Assembly (NCBI RefSeq): GCF_900457465.1
Contig: NZ_UAUU01000011.1
Span: 1,178,001-1,242,000 of the forward strand
Direction of reading: 5' to 3'
Source: Sphingobacterium multivorum
GTDB lineage: Bacteria > Bacteroidota > Bacteroidia > Sphingobacteriales > Sphingobacteriaceae
DNA length: 64,000 nucleotides
Shown: in pieces, positions 16,925 to 26,374 of the stretch
Numbering within the stretch: position 1 is the first letter of the stretch
Layout of the letters: each line of letters starts with the position of its first letter
Made by a program: the position numbers and the translations under genes
The notes under the pieces: generated by a model
What the model was told of the DNA's origin: nothing
Database searches by the model: none
What the model saw: only the letters and a program-made list of their open reading frames with translations

Positions 16925-17500
16925 ATGATAATCACGGAAATCACAAGGAATATTCAGGGGGAGCAGATCACTAAGCGTCTGGATTTGCTTGCTATTGAAT
17001 GGTATGAGTCGACCAAACGTATTCAACGTTTACGTACAGCGGAGGGAATGGATATTGCCGTCAAATTGTTGGGTAATACATCCAGCTTGCAGGATGGTGA
17101 TGTCTTGTACGAAGATGAAGAGAAAATTGTTGTGGTAACGATCAAACCTTGTGAAGTCATCCGTGTCATGGCAATTGATTTCCTGCGAACTGCTTTTGTA
17201 AGCAGCGAAATTGGAAATAAACATTTGCCTCTATTTGTGGAGGCAAATGAATTGCTTATGCCTTATGAACGGTCAATGTACGAATGGCTAACGAAACAAG
17301 GATTTGACCCGCAGCGTGGCGAGCGTCAACTTTTACGTCAGCTCAATGCAAATGTCGATCCCAAGCATCATCAGAAGATGAAGTCTTCAACGAAGAATAT
17401 ACCGCTCTTGATCAACGACAAGGCCTTCGTGAATTTGCAAGCGGCAACAGCCGGTATCGCTTTAATGCCCAATGATAGAGAAGATTACGCAAGGAGCTGA
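16925..17500 (+). CDS. ureE: Urease accessory protein UreE
   Basis: Nickel metallochaperone that hands nickel to UreG. 191 residues; the N-terminal domain has 'KRIQRLRTAEG' and 'SLQDGDVLYED', and the metal domain has 'EIGNKHLPLF' with His100 as the expected interface nickel ligand. 'VDPKHHQ' at 144-150 could add a second metal site. About 40 extra residues follow the usual end, replacing the His-rich tail of enterobacterial UreE. It lies directly after the beta-barrel gene and before ureF. Confidence 0.93.
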   Translation: MIITEITRNIQGEQITKRLDLLAIEWYESTKRIQRLRTAEGMDIAVKLLGNTSSLQDGDVLYEDEEKIVVVTIKPCEVIRVMAIDFLRTAFVSSEIGNKHLPLFVEANELLMPYERSMYEWLTKQGFDPQRGERQLLRQLNANVDPKHHQKMKSSTKNIPLLINDKAFVNLQAATAGIALMPNDREDYARS

Positions 17501-17535
17501 TAAGTCCTTGAAGATATATACTTATATAAAAAATA

Positions 17536-18231
17536 ATGTCAATGAAAAATACATTTCTAGGCAAGTTACTCCATCTCGCAGATCCTACATTACCAATTGG
17601 AGGGTTTACCCATTCAAATGGACTGGAGACTTATGTGCAACAGGGCTTGGTCTGTGATAAAGTTACGGCGGACAATTATGTGCGTCATAACCTCTGGTAT
17701 AATCTGAAGTACAATGATGCTGCTTTGATGAAATTGGCCTATGAAGCAACTTCTTCGCAGGACATGGATGCATTGATCGCCCTAGATCAAGAATGTACAG
17801 CATTAAAAAGCCCAAGAGAAATTCGCGATGCCAGTAAAAAACTAGGCGTACGTATTTATAAAATATTCAGTCGGTATCAACAGCAGGATTTTATGCTGTC
17901 CTGGGGTGAATTAATCCAAAAGAAGGAAGTAGATAGTCATTACTGTTTGATGTATGGCATGTTGGCGTCACTTTTAGAAATTCCGCTAGAAGAAGCATTA
18001 CACGGCTTTTATTATAATGCCGCTATTACGATGGTGACCAATGCTGTAAAACTTGTGCCGTTAGGTCAATTGGATGGCCAAGATATACTTTTTGGTTTAC
18101 ATGATGATATACTTGATCTCTGTAAAGAGACTTTAACAGTTGAACGGAATTTAGTGGGCTTATGCAACATTGGATTTGATATCCGTTGCATGCAACACGA
18201 ACGATTATATTCTAGAGTTTATATTTCTTAA
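17536..18231 (+). CDS. ureF: Urease accessory protein UreF
   Basis: All-helical partner of UreD that recruits UreG to apo-urease. 231 residues with 'LLHLADPTLPIGGFTHSNGLE' split by the conserved LPIGGF/S-x-S-x-GLE signature near the N terminus, and a C-terminal region with conserved 'RLYSR'. Start at ATG 17536 or two codons later (Met3). It lies 35 bp after ureE and 12 bp before ureG. Confidence 0.95.
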   Translation: MSMKNTFLGKLLHLADPTLPIGGFTHSNGLETYVQQGLVCDKVTADNYVRHNLWYNLKYNDAALMKLAYEATSSQDMDALIALDQECTALKSPREIRDASKKLGVRIYKIFSRYQQQDFMLSWGELIQKKEVDSHYCLMYGMLASLLEIPLEEALHGFYYNAAITMVTNAVKLVPLGQLDGQDILFGLHDDILDLCKETLTVERNLVGLCNIGFDIRCMQHERLYSRVYIS

Positions 18232-18243
18232 AAAACAATTAAA

Positions 18244-18882
18244 ATGGAAAATAGAAAATATGTTAAAATAGGGGTTGGTGGTCCAGTAGGATCTGGTAAA
18301 ACAGCATTATTGGAAAGATTGAGCAGACGTTTGATGAATGAAATTGATCTTGCCGTAATTACGAATGACATTTATACCAAGGAAGATGCGGAATATATGG
18401 CCAAAAATAGTTTGCTTCCCCGTGAACGAATTATCGGCGTAGAAACCGGCGGTTGCCCGCATACGGCGATACGGGAAGATGCGAGTATGAATCTGGAAGC
18501 TGTAGAAGAACTAGCAAGCCGCTTCCCGGATTTGGAGTTGATTTTGATTGAAAGTGGTGGTGATAACCTAACTTCTACCTATAGCCCTGATCTCGCCGAT
18601 ATTACCATTTTCGTAATTGATGTTGCCGAAGGTGAAAAAATGCCTCGTAAAGGTGGTCCAGCAATTACAAGATCTGATCTTTTATTGATCAATAAGAAAG
18701 ATTTGGCACCCTATGTAGGTGCAAGCTTAGAAGTAATGGAGCATGATGCACGTAAAATGCGTAAAGGTTCTCCATTCTTGTTTTCAAATCTGAAAACTGG
18801 CGATGGTTTGGAAGAGATCGTGGGCTGGATTAAAAAATACGCACTCCTTCAAGATATTGAGGAACCTAATTTACTACGTTAA
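18244..18882 (+). CDS. ureG: Urease accessory GTPase UreG
   Basis: GTPase powering nickel insertion into urease. 212 residues with P-loop 'GGPVGSGKTALLE' (12-24), nickel-binding Cys71-Pro-His73 in 'ETGGCPHTA', 'ESGGDNL' and the guanine-specificity motif 'NKKDL'. It is related to HypB, which is also present 12 kb upstream, so nickel can be passed through two related GTPases. Confidence 0.98.
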   Translation: MENRKYVKIGVGGPVGSGKTALLERLSRRLMNEIDLAVITNDIYTKEDAEYMAKNSLLPRERIIGVETGGCPHTAIREDASMNLEAVEELASRFPDLELILIESGGDNLTSTYSPDLADITIFVIDVAEGEKMPRKGGPAITRSDLLLINKKDLAPYVGASLEVMEHDARKMRKGSPFLFSNLKTGDGLEEIVGWIKKYALLQDIEEPNLLR

Positions 18883-18884
18883 TT

Positions 18885-19682
18885 ATGATTTGTTCTTTAG
18901 ATATTAAAATAGCACATCGCGAAGGAAAATCCTTTTTAAAAGATGCATATGCGACACAGCCGTTTCGTATCGTTCCTGTTGGACAATATCAAAAAGACAA
19001 TGCCGCGTACTTGATGATCATGAGCTCATCCCCAGGCTTACTCGACGGTGATGACCACCGTATTCAAGTGGATATTGCTCCCGGATCTAAGTTGCAATTA
19101 CAAACACAGGCTTACCAGCGTCTATTCCATATGAAAGGTCATTCTTCCCAAACTATGGAAGTGAATATCGGTGAAAATGCTGTTTTTTCTTACGTGCCCC
19201 ATCCTGTCGTACCACAACATTCGTCTCATTTTTTGAGCCATAACATTGTACATCTTGCCTCTAATTGTCACTTATTGCTTAGTGAAATCGTGACTTGTGG
19301 TCGGAAAATGTCTGGTGAAGAGTTCATGTACAATCACTTTCAAAATCTGACAGAATGTTATGTCAATGGTAGGCTCGTTGTGAAAGATAATGTATTGCTG
19401 CAGCCAGATCGTATGCCTATACAAGGCTTGGGTATTTTGGAAGGCTATACGCATCAGGGAACTTTGATTTACCTTAATAGTGCCGGCTTGAATCCAAGTG
19501 ACTGGATCGAGACTTTCCATGAACAATACGGGGAAACCAAAGACGTTGCGTTTGGTATTAGTGAATTGCAACACGACGGTTTTATGGTTCGCGTTTTAGG
19601 TTACGGTGCCGAACAGCTTTATCTTCTTTTTAAAGAAATGCAAAGCGCATTATGGGACAACATATTTTTGAATAACAACTAA
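18885..19682 (+). CDS. ureD: Urease accessory protein UreD (UreH)
   Basis: Scaffold that binds apo-urease and, with UreF, forms the tunnel for nickel. 265 residues with the family patterns 'SSPGLLDGDDHRIQVDIAPGSKLQLQTQAYQRL' (split) and 'FSYVPHPVVPQHSSHF', then 'EIVTCGRKMSGEEF'. It follows ureG after 2 bp, the usual ureG-ureD order. Confidence 0.96.
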   Translation: MICSLDIKIAHREGKSFLKDAYATQPFRIVPVGQYQKDNAAYLMIMSSSPGLLDGDDHRIQVDIAPGSKLQLQTQAYQRLFHMKGHSSQTMEVNIGENAVFSYVPHPVVPQHSSHFLSHNIVHLASNCHLLLSEIVTCGRKMSGEEFMYNHFQNLTECYVNGRLVVKDNVLLQPDRMPIQGLGILEGYTHQGTLIYLNSAGLNPSDWIETFHEQYGETKDVAFGISELQHDGFMVRVLGYGAEQLYLLFKEMQSALWDNIFLNNN

Positions 19683-19692
19683 TTATATTCCA

Positions 19693-20582
19693 ATGAAAAA
19701 TAACATCCTAGCTTTTGTAAAAGCTTTTTTTAAAGGATTTGGGCAAATTATGTTACAGGGTAACATTTGGACGGGTATTTTATTTATAGGCGCCATTATT
19801 TATGATTCGGCACTCATGGGCTTTGCGGGAATCCTCGCCAATATCGTTGGGGTATTGACTGCCAAGTTGATGAAATTTGATGAGGATCATATCAATGATG
19901 GACTCTTCGGATTTAATGCTACGCTTTATGGTATAGCTTTGGTTTTCTATTTTCAGACAAACGTCTGGGTATGGGGAGCTTTAATCGTCGGATCTGCGTT
20001 GACCACCATATTGATGGGTTTTGCATTAAAGAAGAATCTGCCGGTATTTACATTTCCATTTATCTTAATTACCTGGATCGCATTGTATGTGTTGAGTATT
20101 CCAGAATTGGCCTTACGGACGGTACCCGAGCATTTTGTTGATATTCAGGAAATGGATGACTTCTTAATTGAAGGACATGCCTTTGGTCAGGTTATTTTTC
20201 AAGGTAGTTTAATTGCTGGATTGATCTTTTTATTGGGGTTTTCCTGAGCAATCCCATGGGAGCACTTTACGGTTTCGCTGCGGTTATTATCAGTATTTAT
20301 ATTTCACACCATGGCCATGAATCTGCAGACATGACCAATAATGGAATCTTTAGTTTCAATGCGGTCTTGGTTGGAATCGCGCTAAGCGGCCCCCGTGTTA
20401 GAGATGGTGTATATGTTCTAATCGGAACAATTATCGCCACCTATTTTGATCATTTTTTGATTCACAACGGATGGACGACATTGACTTTTCCATTTGTTTT
20501 TGCGATGTGGGCTATGCACCCTGTGAAACTTATCGATAAATGGTTGGTGAATAAATTTTCATCAGCCGAGGGGACTTCCTAG
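19693..20582 (+). CDS. Urea transporter, UT family, interrupted by a frameshift
   Basis: Membrane channel for urea entry. Two frames (to 20247, and from 20256) form one protein of about 296 residues, normal for bacterial UT proteins. The break is a four-G run at 20235-20238; a fifth G would restore 'LLGVFLSNPMGALYGF'. Both halves have the internal duplication of the family with the signature 'DGLFGFNATLYGIAL' matched by 'NGIFSFNAVLVGIAL'. It is 10 bp after ureD, so in the urease operon. A homopolymer sequencing error is the most likely cause. Confidence 0.85.
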
Positions 20583-20609
20583 TCCTTTTTGTGAACTAAA
20601 ATTTTATGT

Positions 20610-21416
20610 ATGTTTAAATCTCGTTTAATAAAACTATTCCCAATAATGCTCTTATTGGGAATTCATGTAAATATCGCCTATGGACAAGTCAGTCCGCCGG
20701 GATTAGGAAAAGCAAGGTCCGCATCTTGATCAGTTTTGGGCTTGCGCCGGAAACTGGATAGTGCGGGAACCAAAGAGGCACTAACCTACATCGGTCTGGG
20801 AACCAAAAGTACGCCCGATGATTCAAATCCTTTTCATAAACAGGCCATTTGGGTACTAAACCACGAAGTCTACCATAAATTTGCCAAAAATCAGCAATAC
20901 AGTTATGCTGTAAGCTATCGCCGCCAAAACATCTATGATGAGGGGGCACCCTACCATAATGAAGGGATCGAGCAAGAGTTTAGGGTATATGGGCGATACG
21001 CCTATACATTTACGCTCAATGACCGGCTGAAATGGAAAAATACCTTACGACAAGAGTTCCGGAAGTTCTTTACAGCTGATTTTCAGAAAACAGAAGAGAA
21101 TTTTCAATTGAGGACCCGGCTGAAATCACAGTTGAATTTTAGGATTTCGGCTAAAAATAAGCAAGAGTTGGCACTCAGCGCGGAAGGACTTTTTGCAATC
21201 AGTAAGCTCTACGAACCTGTCAGTGCTTGGTCCAGTTTCGGTTATAAAGAGACCCGTCTAGGTTTCTATTACATGACAGATATTCCAAAAACACCTTTGC
21301 GATTGGATCTGGGTTATATGAACGATCTCATTAAGGGATATGACAAAGTAGATTTTGGGGTTCATTATCTAGCCGTAGACTTAATTTGGAATCTACCTTA
21401 CCGTAAAAAGCATTAG
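20610..21416 (+). CDS. DUF2490-type outer-membrane protein, with a stop produced by compensating indels
   Basis: From ATG 20610 the frame gives a signal peptide ending near 'AYGQ', then 'VSPPGLGKARSAS' and a TGA at 20727. It resumes in the same frame as 'GLRRKLDSAGTKEALTYIGLGTK' and continues to 21416, a barrel-like protein of about 268 residues. If one G is added after the TTG at 20726-20728 and one removed from the GGG at 20736-20738, the segment reads 'ASWISFGLRRKL', restoring a typical W-x-x-x-GLR. It is the last gene of the urease operon. Function unknown. Confidence 0.7.
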
Positions 21417-22300
21417 TCCGCCATAAACTTATGTTTTCTATAGTCACTGGGTGAATACCCAGTGATTTTTTTGAATAGCCGGGTGAAATAGGAGGGAGAC
21501 TGAAATTTCAATTCAAAAGCAATACCGGCAATGTCTCTTGTAGCGTCCTGCAACAGAATCTGACTGTGTAAAATACTAATCTCACTAATCCATTGCTTTG
21601 GCGGTTTATTTGTCGCCTCTTTAACACATTTGTTGAGGTAGTTTTCTGAAATATGCAATAAATTAGCGTAAAATAAGACGTTCTTATGATCGATATGGAA
21701 CTTTTGGACGTATTCGCGAAAACGAAACGCAATATCTAACTGTCTGCTCATTGGAGCTTTTGTCTCTATATCCGATTTTATCACCTTCAATAAAACACAC
21801 TGCATCATGGAGATGCAAACTTCCATCACGCGCCCTTCTGTAAAAAGTTCTTCTTCCAATAGGATAAGCATCTGCTGGATCCAATGCGCTACATGGGGTT
21901 TAAGTGTGGTAAAAGGATGGGAATTGAAAAATTTAATATCGTTTATACCAAGCTCAATATCAGTTACAATTTCATTCTCATAGACCACAAAAAAACCTTC
22001 TACATCATCGGAGATTGCCAGCGTAGCCGTAATATTACCTTGTTTGATGTTAATGACCTGGTTTTCGGTCAGTGTATAAGAGGCACTCTCCAGGTGCTGT
22101 GTCAATGTGCCTTTCGTAACAAAAATGAGAAAATTAAAGGTTGTACGATAGGGGATAACGGGCATCAGGATACTGCGTAAGTAATTCTCGATTCGATAGA
22201 CTTGAATTTTATTCTCGTTGAACAGATTATGCTCCGAAACATCCGGTAGAAATAGTTTTTTGTACTCGTAATTGTTGATGATCTTAATCGAATTTTTCAT
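21413..22300 (-). CDS. AraC family transcriptional regulator
   Basis: 295 residues: an N-terminal cupin-like effector domain and a C-terminal double helix-turn-helix ('YANLLHISENYLNKCVKEATN' and 'IAGIAFELKFQSPSYFTRLFKKITGYSPSDYRK'; both split over the two HTHs). Effector unknown. It converges on the DUF2490 gene of the urease operon, overlapping its end by 4 bp, so it need not regulate that operon. Confidence 0.9.
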   Translation of the reverse strand: MKNSIKIINNYEYKKLFLPDVSEHNLFNENKIQVYRIENYLRSILMPVIPYRTTFNFLIFVTKGTLTQHLESASYTLTENQVINIKQGNITATLAISDDVEGFFVVYENEIVTDIELGINDIKFFNSHPFTTLKPHVAHWIQQMLILLEEELFTEGRVMEVCISMMQCVLLKVIKSDIETKAPMSRQLDIAFRFREYVQKFHIDHKNVLFYANLLHISENYLNKCVKEATNKPPKQWISEISILHSQILLQDATRDIAGIAFELKFQSPSYFTRLFKKITGYSPSDYRKHKFMAD

Positions 22301-22503
22301 AGTCTTAAAACAACGTACTTAACAACGAAATCTTATAAAAGAAATAGTTGTATGTATGACAAATATACTTAAAAGTTTGCGAAAATTGTGTTAAAACTGC
22401 CTGTGCTTATACAATGAATTAGGCTGTTAAATGGGGTATAATGGCGCTGTTAGTGCCTATTTTCATTGCCAGCTTTTAAAAACTCGTCAGAGAAATTTAT
22501 AGG

Positions 22504-23028
22504 CTATTTTTCCCTGTTGAATTTCTCTTTGTTATAGGATGCCGAGGCCCCTTTGGGTATGGATAGAGAGGACCATTTTTCATCGATACATATTTTTCCG
22601 ATATAAACAATCTGTCCGATGTGGTAGGGGTAATGTGCAATCTGCCGCAAAATAGCCTCCATGACAGTATGCTCTTCATTGCGTATATAAATAACTTTTT
22701 CTAGGTCATCTTCTACGAGGGATCCAATGGCTTGAAAGAGACAGTTCCATCCAGCATCCCAATGATCAAGAAGCTCCTCGCGGTTTGTCCAGGTATTCTC
22801 AAATTCCAGATCCCGGTTTCTATTATCTTTTTCTCCGTCCGTGCTGAGAAAATCGGTCCAACGTGAAAGCATATTTCCACTTAAATGTTTCACAAGCAGT
22901 GCAATGCTGTTGCTCGAATCATTTGGCTGCCAAAATAGTTGTTCAGTACTTAATTGATCAAATGTTTTATCACCCAGTGATTTATAATATTGAAATTTCT
23001 TTAAGCAGCTCGCTAGAAAGTTATCCAT
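22504..23028 (-). CDS. DUF1572 (DinB-like four-helix) protein
   Basis: 174 residues of the DinB/YfiT-like metal-binding helical bundle class. The conserved 'LVKHLSGNMLSRWTDFLS' and the late 'AHYPYHIGQIVYIGK' carry histidines spaced as in the family metal site. Probably a metal-dependent transferase related to bacillithiol S-transferases; the thiol substrate is unknown. Monocistronic, with gaps of about 200 bp on both sides. Confidence 0.8.
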   Translation of the reverse strand: MDNFLASCLKKFQYYKSLGDKTFDQLSTEQLFWQPNDSSNSIALLVKHLSGNMLSRWTDFLSTDGEKDNRNRDLEFENTWTNREELLDHWDAGWNCLFQAIGSLVEDDLEKVIYIRNEEHTVMEAILRQIAHYPYHIGQIVYIGKICIDEKWSSLSIPKGASASYNKEKFNREK

Positions 23029-23180
23029 CCTTTTGAAGTTTATGATTTTATACTTTCAAGATACGAAAATGCCAGGAATCCCCGATGACTAGAATCTGGA
23101 CTCCATGTAAAGAATTGCTTTTGATGACAGGAGGCCGTTGAAGTTGAGTAGGATAGGGAAAGACAATCGGTTAAAAAAGC

Positions 23181-23211
23181 AAAGGTGATACTGGGGTATG
23201 TATCACCTTTT
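23181..23211. terminator. Bidirectional terminator downstream of the DUF2807 gene
   Basis: Perfect 10-bp stem (23181-23190 with 23201-23210) with a 10-nt loop and flanking A and T runs. Confidence 0.65.
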
Positions 23212-23266
23212 AGCTAACTAAACATTAAACATAAATAAACAGTCTTTTTAAAGACCACACTAAAAA

Positions 23267-24010
23267 TTATAATACTACTCTGCCACTTGTTGATTTGTCA
23301 ACCTGGACATTTTTCGGTTGATTTTTTAACGCAATTCTTGCCGACGTAGAGACATTTCCCTGTAAGTTTTCTTTCACGCTGAGCGTTACATTGGCAGACG
23401 AATTGGCTTGTATTTGCGCATTTGTTGTCGTGAAACGGCTCATATCAACCGACGCTGAGGAGTTGGTGTTCAAATTTAAATTTGAAGCGCTACCTGCAAT
23501 TTCTTGCTTAGACGAACTGCTTGCCGCTACTTGCAAGTTTTTACTGCTCACTTCTGTCGTTAACTTACTTGAAGAGCTCGTTGAAAGATTTATATCATCC
23601 GCAATTAATTTTTTAAGGGATATTTTTGCGGAAGAGGATACGTCTACAGAAATTTTGTTTGCTTTAATCGTTTCATCCGTATAGATCGAACTGCTGGATG
23701 ATGCCGAAAAACGTGTTGGTATCTTGCTTGAGTAAACAATTACGCGATTGTTTCTCGCATTTCTGACAGAACTGTTTCTTTTATACTGTACATAGAGTGT
23801 GCCGTTTTTTACAGTCGTTTCGATAAGGGATAAATGCTCAGGATTATCTGCTTCAACAACAACCTCGTTGCGATTAGAGTGGATATAATCTACACGTAAT
23901 GAAGTTGCCGATGAAATACCATCTGGAGCAGTGATCTTGCGTGTTTCGCGTTCTTGTGCCTGAGCTACATATAAAAATGAAATAAAGGCAATGGTTAAGA
24001 TTCTTTTCAT
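23267..24010 (-). CDS. Head GIN domain (DUF2807) exported protein
   Basis: 247 residues. A signal peptide is cut after 'YVAQAQ'. The rest is a serine/asparagine-rich right-handed beta-helix with repeated 'SSSSS' edges (for example 'FSASSSSSIYTDE', 'STSSSSKLTTE', 'VAASSSSKQEI'), typical of the auto-transporter-like DUF2807 domain. These proteins are periplasmic or surface exposed; no activity is known. Confidence 0.85.
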   Translation of the reverse strand: MKRILTIAFISFLYVAQAQERETRKITAPDGISSATSLRVDYIHSNRNEVVVEADNPEHLSLIETTVKNGTLYVQYKRNSSVRNARNNRVIVYSSKIPTRFSASSSSSIYTDETIKANKISVDVSSSAKISLKKLIADDINLSTSSSSKLTTEVSSKNLQVAASSSSKQEIAGSASNLNLNTNSSASVDMSRFTTTNAQIQANSSANVTLSVKENLQGNVSTSARIALKNQPKNVQVDKSTSGRVVL

Positions 24011-24262
24011 TATTTTTCTGTTATTAGTTTAAATTTATTATTACTGAAAGTTTCATTTTAATTTCCCTTTTTATCGTTTCTTATGTGCTTATGCACTTGT
24101 GCACACGCTCTATTGTTAACTGCCACCTAGAGTATAATAGTAATGCCAAAACTTTTAATCCGTTTAAAATACTGATTAACACTAGTTTTGTTCCTGAGTG
24201 CTATTTTCGTTAATGCTCATTTTTGAACATCAACTGTTCGGTATCGGACAGTTTGCGTTTGT

Positions 24263-24919
24263 TTACCATACCCTTCGTTCGTAAGCTGCTAACCAGAACT
24301 GATACTCTAATTGGGAAGCTGTTATAAATACTTGTCGCATCTTCTCCCGATTTGTTGCAGTAGTTTCTGCCGCAATTTTGTCAACGTAGTTTTTTGCCTT
24401 GACAACTCCCTGTGCAAAGTCGTCACCGCTATAGGTTTCTATCCATTTGGAATAGGGATTCCCCTGTGTATTTGCCGTGGCTACAATATGGTCGCCGACC
24501 TCTTTATAAATCCAAAAACAGGGGAGTGTTGCCGCCATAGCGATCTCAACGCTCTCGAAAGCGGCTACGCTTTTAAGAAAATGAACATAATGATGGCAGG
24601 TTGGTTCGATTTTGTTGCTCTTGTCGGCAGGACTTAAACCAAATTCCCGAAAGTAATTTTCGTGTAATGCCCGTTCAACAAGAAGCGCATTGCGACCAAA
24701 TTCGAAGTAGTCCAATGCTTGTTGGTTATCCGCACTTTTTGCACCTATAAAGGCGAGCACACGGCCAAATTCTTCTAAATAGAAAGCATCCTGCTGCATG
24801 TAAAATTGAAATTTATCCAGAGGAAGACTGCCATCACTAAGCTGAATGATAAATGGCATAGCAAGTATATCTGAATAAATAGCTGTTATGGATTCCCAGG
24901 CATGATCAGTCCAGTTCAT
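24263..24919 (-). CDS. tenA: Thiaminase II / aminopyrimidine aminohydrolase TenA
   Basis: Hydrolyses formylaminopyrimidine-type thiamine breakdown products to HMP for salvage. 218 residues with 'FYMQQDAFYLEEFGRVLA' near the start, 'AATLPCFWIYKEVG' (with the catalytic Cys) and 'ASQLEYQFWLAAYE' at the end (catalytic Glu). It is last in the thiM-thiE-thiD-tenA operon, and its start overlaps thiD by 14 bp. Confidence 0.95.
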   Translation of the reverse strand: MNWTDHAWESITAIYSDILAMPFIIQLSDGSLPLDKFQFYMQQDAFYLEEFGRVLAFIGAKSADNQQALDYFEFGRNALLVERALHENYFREFGLSPADKSNKIEPTCHHYVHFLKSVAAFESVEIAMAATLPCFWIYKEVGDHIVATANTQGNPYSKWIETYSGDDFAQGVVKAKNYVDKIAAETTATNREKMRQVFITASQLEYQFWLAAYERRVW

Positions 24920-25745
24920 ATTGAATAAGTTTAAGGGGGTTGTGGAAGTGATTTAATGGCCCATTTCCTTTGCCAATGACCAGGTCTTTGCTCGCAGCTA
25001 TCGCTGCGTGTATATAGGTCAAAGCAGTATCTACTGCAGTATCTAGGCTGTTGCCTTGTGCCAGTTGACTGGCAATTGCAGAAGACAGCGAACAGCCCGA
25101 TCCGTGCGTATTTTTGCTGTTAATTTTTTGCGATCTGAATTCAATTGGAGATCTCCCGTGCTGAAATAATAAGGTAGTTAACTCTTGACTTTGGAGATGT
25201 CCACCTTTCACCAGAACTGATTGACACCCTTTGGTCAGTAGCGCGTTTCCTGCTTTTTTCATTTTTTGGACGTCGTCAATAACTTCGTTTACTAAGACAC
25301 TCACCTCATCTAAATTTGGTGTAATTAACGTTGCCAAAGGAAAAAGAAGGGCTATGCAGGCCTGAATCGTATCGTCGTGAATGAGCTTGTGTCCGCTGGT
25401 CGAAACCATGACCGGGTCAAATACTATAGGCCCTTTGTATTCTTTTAAATAGGTGCTGATAAGCTGCACAAGTTCAATGTTGTGTACCATTCCGATTTTG
25501 ATTGCATCAGGATAGATATCGTCAAAAATAGCATCTAGCTGGTCTTGGACGGCCGTCGTGGGGATTTCATAAATACGTCGAACACCTTGTGTGTTTTGAA
25601 CGGGTAAGGCAGTTAAAACATTCATGGCATAACAGCCTAATGCAGATATGGTTTTGGTATCTGCTTGTATGCCTGCTCCACCACTACCATCGAACCCTGC
25701 TATGCTGAGTACAGTAGGGACGCGGTATTTTTTATCTTTTGTCAT
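24906..25745 (-). CDS. thiD: Hydroxymethylpyrimidine/phosphomethylpyrimidine kinase ThiD
   Basis: Phosphorylates HMP twice to HMP-PP. 279 residues from ATG 25745 with 'VLSIAGFDGSGGAGIQADTKTISALG', 'KIGMVH', 'DPVMVSTSG' and 'NTHGSGCSLSSAIA' (the ribokinase anion hole). I prefer 25745 because its ATGA overlaps the thiE stop by 4 bp; the frame is open to 25799 but that would run inside thiE. Confidence 0.95.
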   Translation of the reverse strand: MTKDKKYRVPTVLSIAGFDGSGGAGIQADTKTISALGCYAMNVLTALPVQNTQGVRRIYEIPTTAVQDQLDAIFDDIYPDAIKIGMVHNIELVQLISTYLKEYKGPIVFDPVMVSTSGHKLIHDDTIQACIALLFPLATLITPNLDEVSVLVNEVIDDVQKMKKAGNALLTKGCQSVLVKGGHLQSQELTTLLFQHGRSPIEFRSQKINSKNTHGSGCSLSSAIASQLAQGNSLDTAVDTALTYIHAAIAASKDLVIGKGNGPLNHFHNPLKLIQYELD

Positions 25746-26374
25746 TTTAATAGTTCTTTTAGTTGTGCACTGGCAGCTCTGGGATCTTGACTTTGGCATA
25801 TGGCCGAAACGACAGCAATCGAATCTGCCCCTGCGTTCCAGGCATGTGCAGCATTCTGTAGGTTCATTCTTCCGATTGCTATTAATGGTTTTTCAGTTTT
25901 ATGACGCAATTGCTTTAGGCCCTCAATTCCCCATTCAGTAATCGTATCTACTTTTGTTATCGTTGAAAAAATGGGACTTACACCAAGGTGGTCGACGGCG
26001 CGCATTTGTTGACTTTCCAGCTGCTGCATATCCTCTATGGACCAGCCTATGGTTAATTTATCGCCATATTTTTCTCGAATAGCAAGTGGTTGACAATCAT
26101 TTTGCCCTACGTGTACACCCCATGCCCCAATTTGGTCGGCAATTTCTACTGCATCATTGATTACGAGGGGAATGCCATGATGATCAGTAATTTTTTTCAA
26201 GCGGATGGCTTTATCCAAAAATGTAGCCGGATCGTCAGCTTTTTCGCGCAATTGTATAAGATCCACTCCACCAGTAATGGCTTCTTCGGCGACATGGAGC
26301 CAATTTTGAGGAAAACAGTCCCGCTCAGAAATCACCAAATATAAAGGGTAGGGAAAAAGCGGATTAATGCGCAT
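25742..26374 (-). CDS. thiE: Thiamine phosphate synthase ThiE
   Basis: Joins HMP-PP with thiazole phosphate. 210 residues with TIM-barrel markers 'LIQLREK', 'VINDAVEIADQIGAWGVHVGQND', 'IGWSIE' and 'AIGRMNLQNAAHAWNAGADSIAVVSAI'. It overlaps thiM upstream and thiD downstream, so all three are tightly coupled. Confidence 0.95.
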   Translation of the reverse strand: MRINPLFPYPLYLVISERDCFPQNWLHVAEEAITGGVDLIQLREKADDPATFLDKAIRLKKITDHHGIPLVINDAVEIADQIGAWGVHVGQNDCQPLAIREKYGDKLTIGWSIEDMQQLESQQMRAVDHLGVSPIFSTITKVDTITEWGIEGLKQLRHKTEKPLIAIGRMNLQNAAHAWNAGADSIAVVSAICQSQDPRAASAQLKELLK

